Assembly: GCA_029834535.1 (NCBI GenBank)
Contig: JAQMWT010000521.1
Span: 168,857 to 232,856, forward strand
Direction of reading: 5' to 3'
DNA from: Chrysophaeum taylorii
Lineage: Eukaryota > Sar > Pelagophyceae > Pelagomonadales > Pelagomonadaceae
Length of the DNA stretch: 64,000 bases
The position numbers were made by a program, and so were the translations under genes. The notes beneath the pieces are model-generated. The model was not told the origin of the DNA, did not search any database, and saw nothing but the letters and a program-made list of their open reading frames with translations. Every line of letters begins with the position of its first letter. Positions within the stretch are counted from its first letter, which is position 1. Shown here piece by piece: positions 62,842 through 64,000 of the stretch.

Positions 62842-64000
62842 CAGAGGAAGACCTGAACCTCACCTCCCTCTTCAATGCCGTTGCAGATGCTCACCATGAT
62901 GCGATCCGCAAACCAAGCAAATCGACAAACCTCGAGACGCTTCTTGCCGAGGCAACCGTCGCTAAAATCCGAGTCGACAAGCGACCCAGCCCCCCCAGCG
63001 CTTCGACTGCTGCTCTGCCTCCCTTGCACAAGCCCGGCACCATTCAGCACGCCAAAAGAGTGCTTTTGTTCACTCGCTGGCACCGCATACACCACCAGCA
63101 ACCAGAGATTCTTCGCCGCACGATTGCCGCTAATGTAACGAATCTCCGCCCAGGTGATGATCGGTATCTGCAAGACTGCAGTGAATGCAAGCGCTGCCAA
63201 TCGCATGTAAGCTTCAGTCACAAGAAAAATTCCTGGTCGCAGGATGAACTGGCCTATGCTCCTGGCCAACACCTCCACATGGATGTATCATACCCGAGCA
63301 TCAGCAAGTGCTACGGCGGATTTCGCTACATCACGAACTTCGTGTGTATTATCTCAGCAAACAAGTGGGTCTATTTCCTGCGGAAATTAGACGCAAAGGA
63401 TGTTCTGGCCGGCATCCTCTATGTGGTCAATGTGATTAAAGTCGAATTCGATGTCAGTGTTAAGATCACATCGTCTGATGCATACTCAACTTTCCGCTCT
63501 GAAGCCCCCCCCCCCCTCAAGGTGCATCTTGGCCTCCAATTTCAAATCCTTGGTCGCCACCTCCACCAGCGGAACTTTGCTGAGAACATTATCAAGGAAA
63601 ACACCCGAGGCACCGTAGTTCGTCTCCTCAACCTTCGCAGTGTACGCATCGAAGGAAAGACTATTGTCGCTGAGTATTATCACCCATTTGCTCTCCTGCA
63701 TAAGATCCAAGCCGACAACCAGCGCTCTCATGGACTGCCCTCGCGCACACACATGACATGCACCGTTCCCCGGCGTATCATGTCACCCATGGCACCGCTC
63801 TTGAAGCTTATCCCCTTTGGCGAACCTGTCATTTTTGTCTACCCTCAAAGTCACAAGCTGGAACCCTCCAGCGTCTCCGCCTCTTACGTTCATAGTAACA
63901 ACTCTCTCCCGAACCTCCCCGGAACGGACCGATTTATCCGAGATGTTCACAGCTCTATCTTGCTTGTACATCAGGGGCGATATGGAAAAATCGTCACCTC
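62842..64000 (+). CDS. Copia-type integrase, copy 2, partial
   Basis: An open frame with no stop to the window edge. Contains TRWHRIHHQQPEIL and CSECKRC (zinc region), then HMDVSYPSISKCYGGFRY, KITSSDAYSTF and RNFAENIIKENT as the D, D, E core. A C-run near 63505 replaces a few residues (EAPPPL). The last segment (RYGKIVTS) matches the post-core block of copy 1. Confidence 0.8.

Larger units (their letters stand above)
57344..64000 (+). mobile_element. Methyltransferase-encoding LTR retroelement, copy 2 (runs off window)
   Basis: Same order as copy 1: LTR, gag-like ORF, protease, DNA methyltransferase, integrase, with the integrase frame still open at 64000. The LTR is split by a LINE fragment. 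Indels differ from those in copy 1. The 3' end, and any RT, lie outside the window. Confidence 0.8.

Overview
This window is eukaryotic nuclear DNA. It is GC-rich, carries many simple-sequence arrays, and is about three-quarters transposable-element sequence with a few ordinary genes near the left side. The ordinary genes are a TXNDC9-like thioredoxin-fold protein, a sulfotransferase, a RAP-domain protein with ANTAWAF-type repeats (broken), and a long leucine-rich-repeat protein. They have few or no visible introns. RAP proteins with ANTAWAF repeats are abundant in stramenopile algae such as pelagophytes, so a marine microalga, probably a stramenopile, is my best inference. A dinoflagellate or haptophyte cannot be excluded from sequence alone.

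Layout. 1-2.1 kb: nested repeat fragments. 2.3-4.0 kb: a decayed DNA transposon with terminal inverted repeats (TIRs). 4.4-5.4 kb: a hAT transposase remnant and a MITE. 6.3-9.1 kb: the sulfotransferase and TXNDC9-like genes. 9.4-14.4 kb: helicase, copia and LINE remnants. 14.5-20.5 kb: a possible TIR-bounded element with minus-strand ORFs, the best part weakly resembling DUF6589, and with a nuclease-type retroelement fragment and two MITEs nested inside. 20.5-24.7 kb: the RAP pseudogene and the LRR gene. 25.7-35.5 kb: tandem units of Pif1/Helitron-type helicase ends joined to nuclease-like retroelement ends, interrupted by a Ty1/copia element at 28975-33160. 35.7-43.9 kb: a minus-strand LTR element carrying only unrecognised ORFs. 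46.1-52.7 kb and 57.3-64.0 kb: two copies of one LTR retroelement. 53.8-57.2 kb: a full-length endonuclease/RT LINE.

The standout is the retroelement at 46.1-52.7 and 57.3-64 kb. Its order is gag-like ORF, aspartic protease, a DCM-type cytosine-5 DNA methyltransferase (GGL, PCQ, ENV, NRxxxV and ANAVP motifs in the right order), then a Ty1/copia-type integrase. No reverse transcriptase is seen between the integrase and the 3' end in copy 1; copy 2 runs off the window. Both copies carry frameshifts, but at different places, so the family architecture can be read by comparing them. Its LTR is related to that of the 35.7-43.9 kb element, which therefore looks like a non-autonomous relative. The copia element at 29-33 kb has the opposite composition: protease, integrase, RT and RNase H, but no gag.

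The elements interact by nesting. The copia element split a helicase repeat. A short LINE derivative split the copia RNase H. A 5'-truncated LINE copy split the LTR of the second methyltransferase element. The full LINE sits inside the tail of a nuclease-type element. Target-site duplications can be read at most of these junctions.
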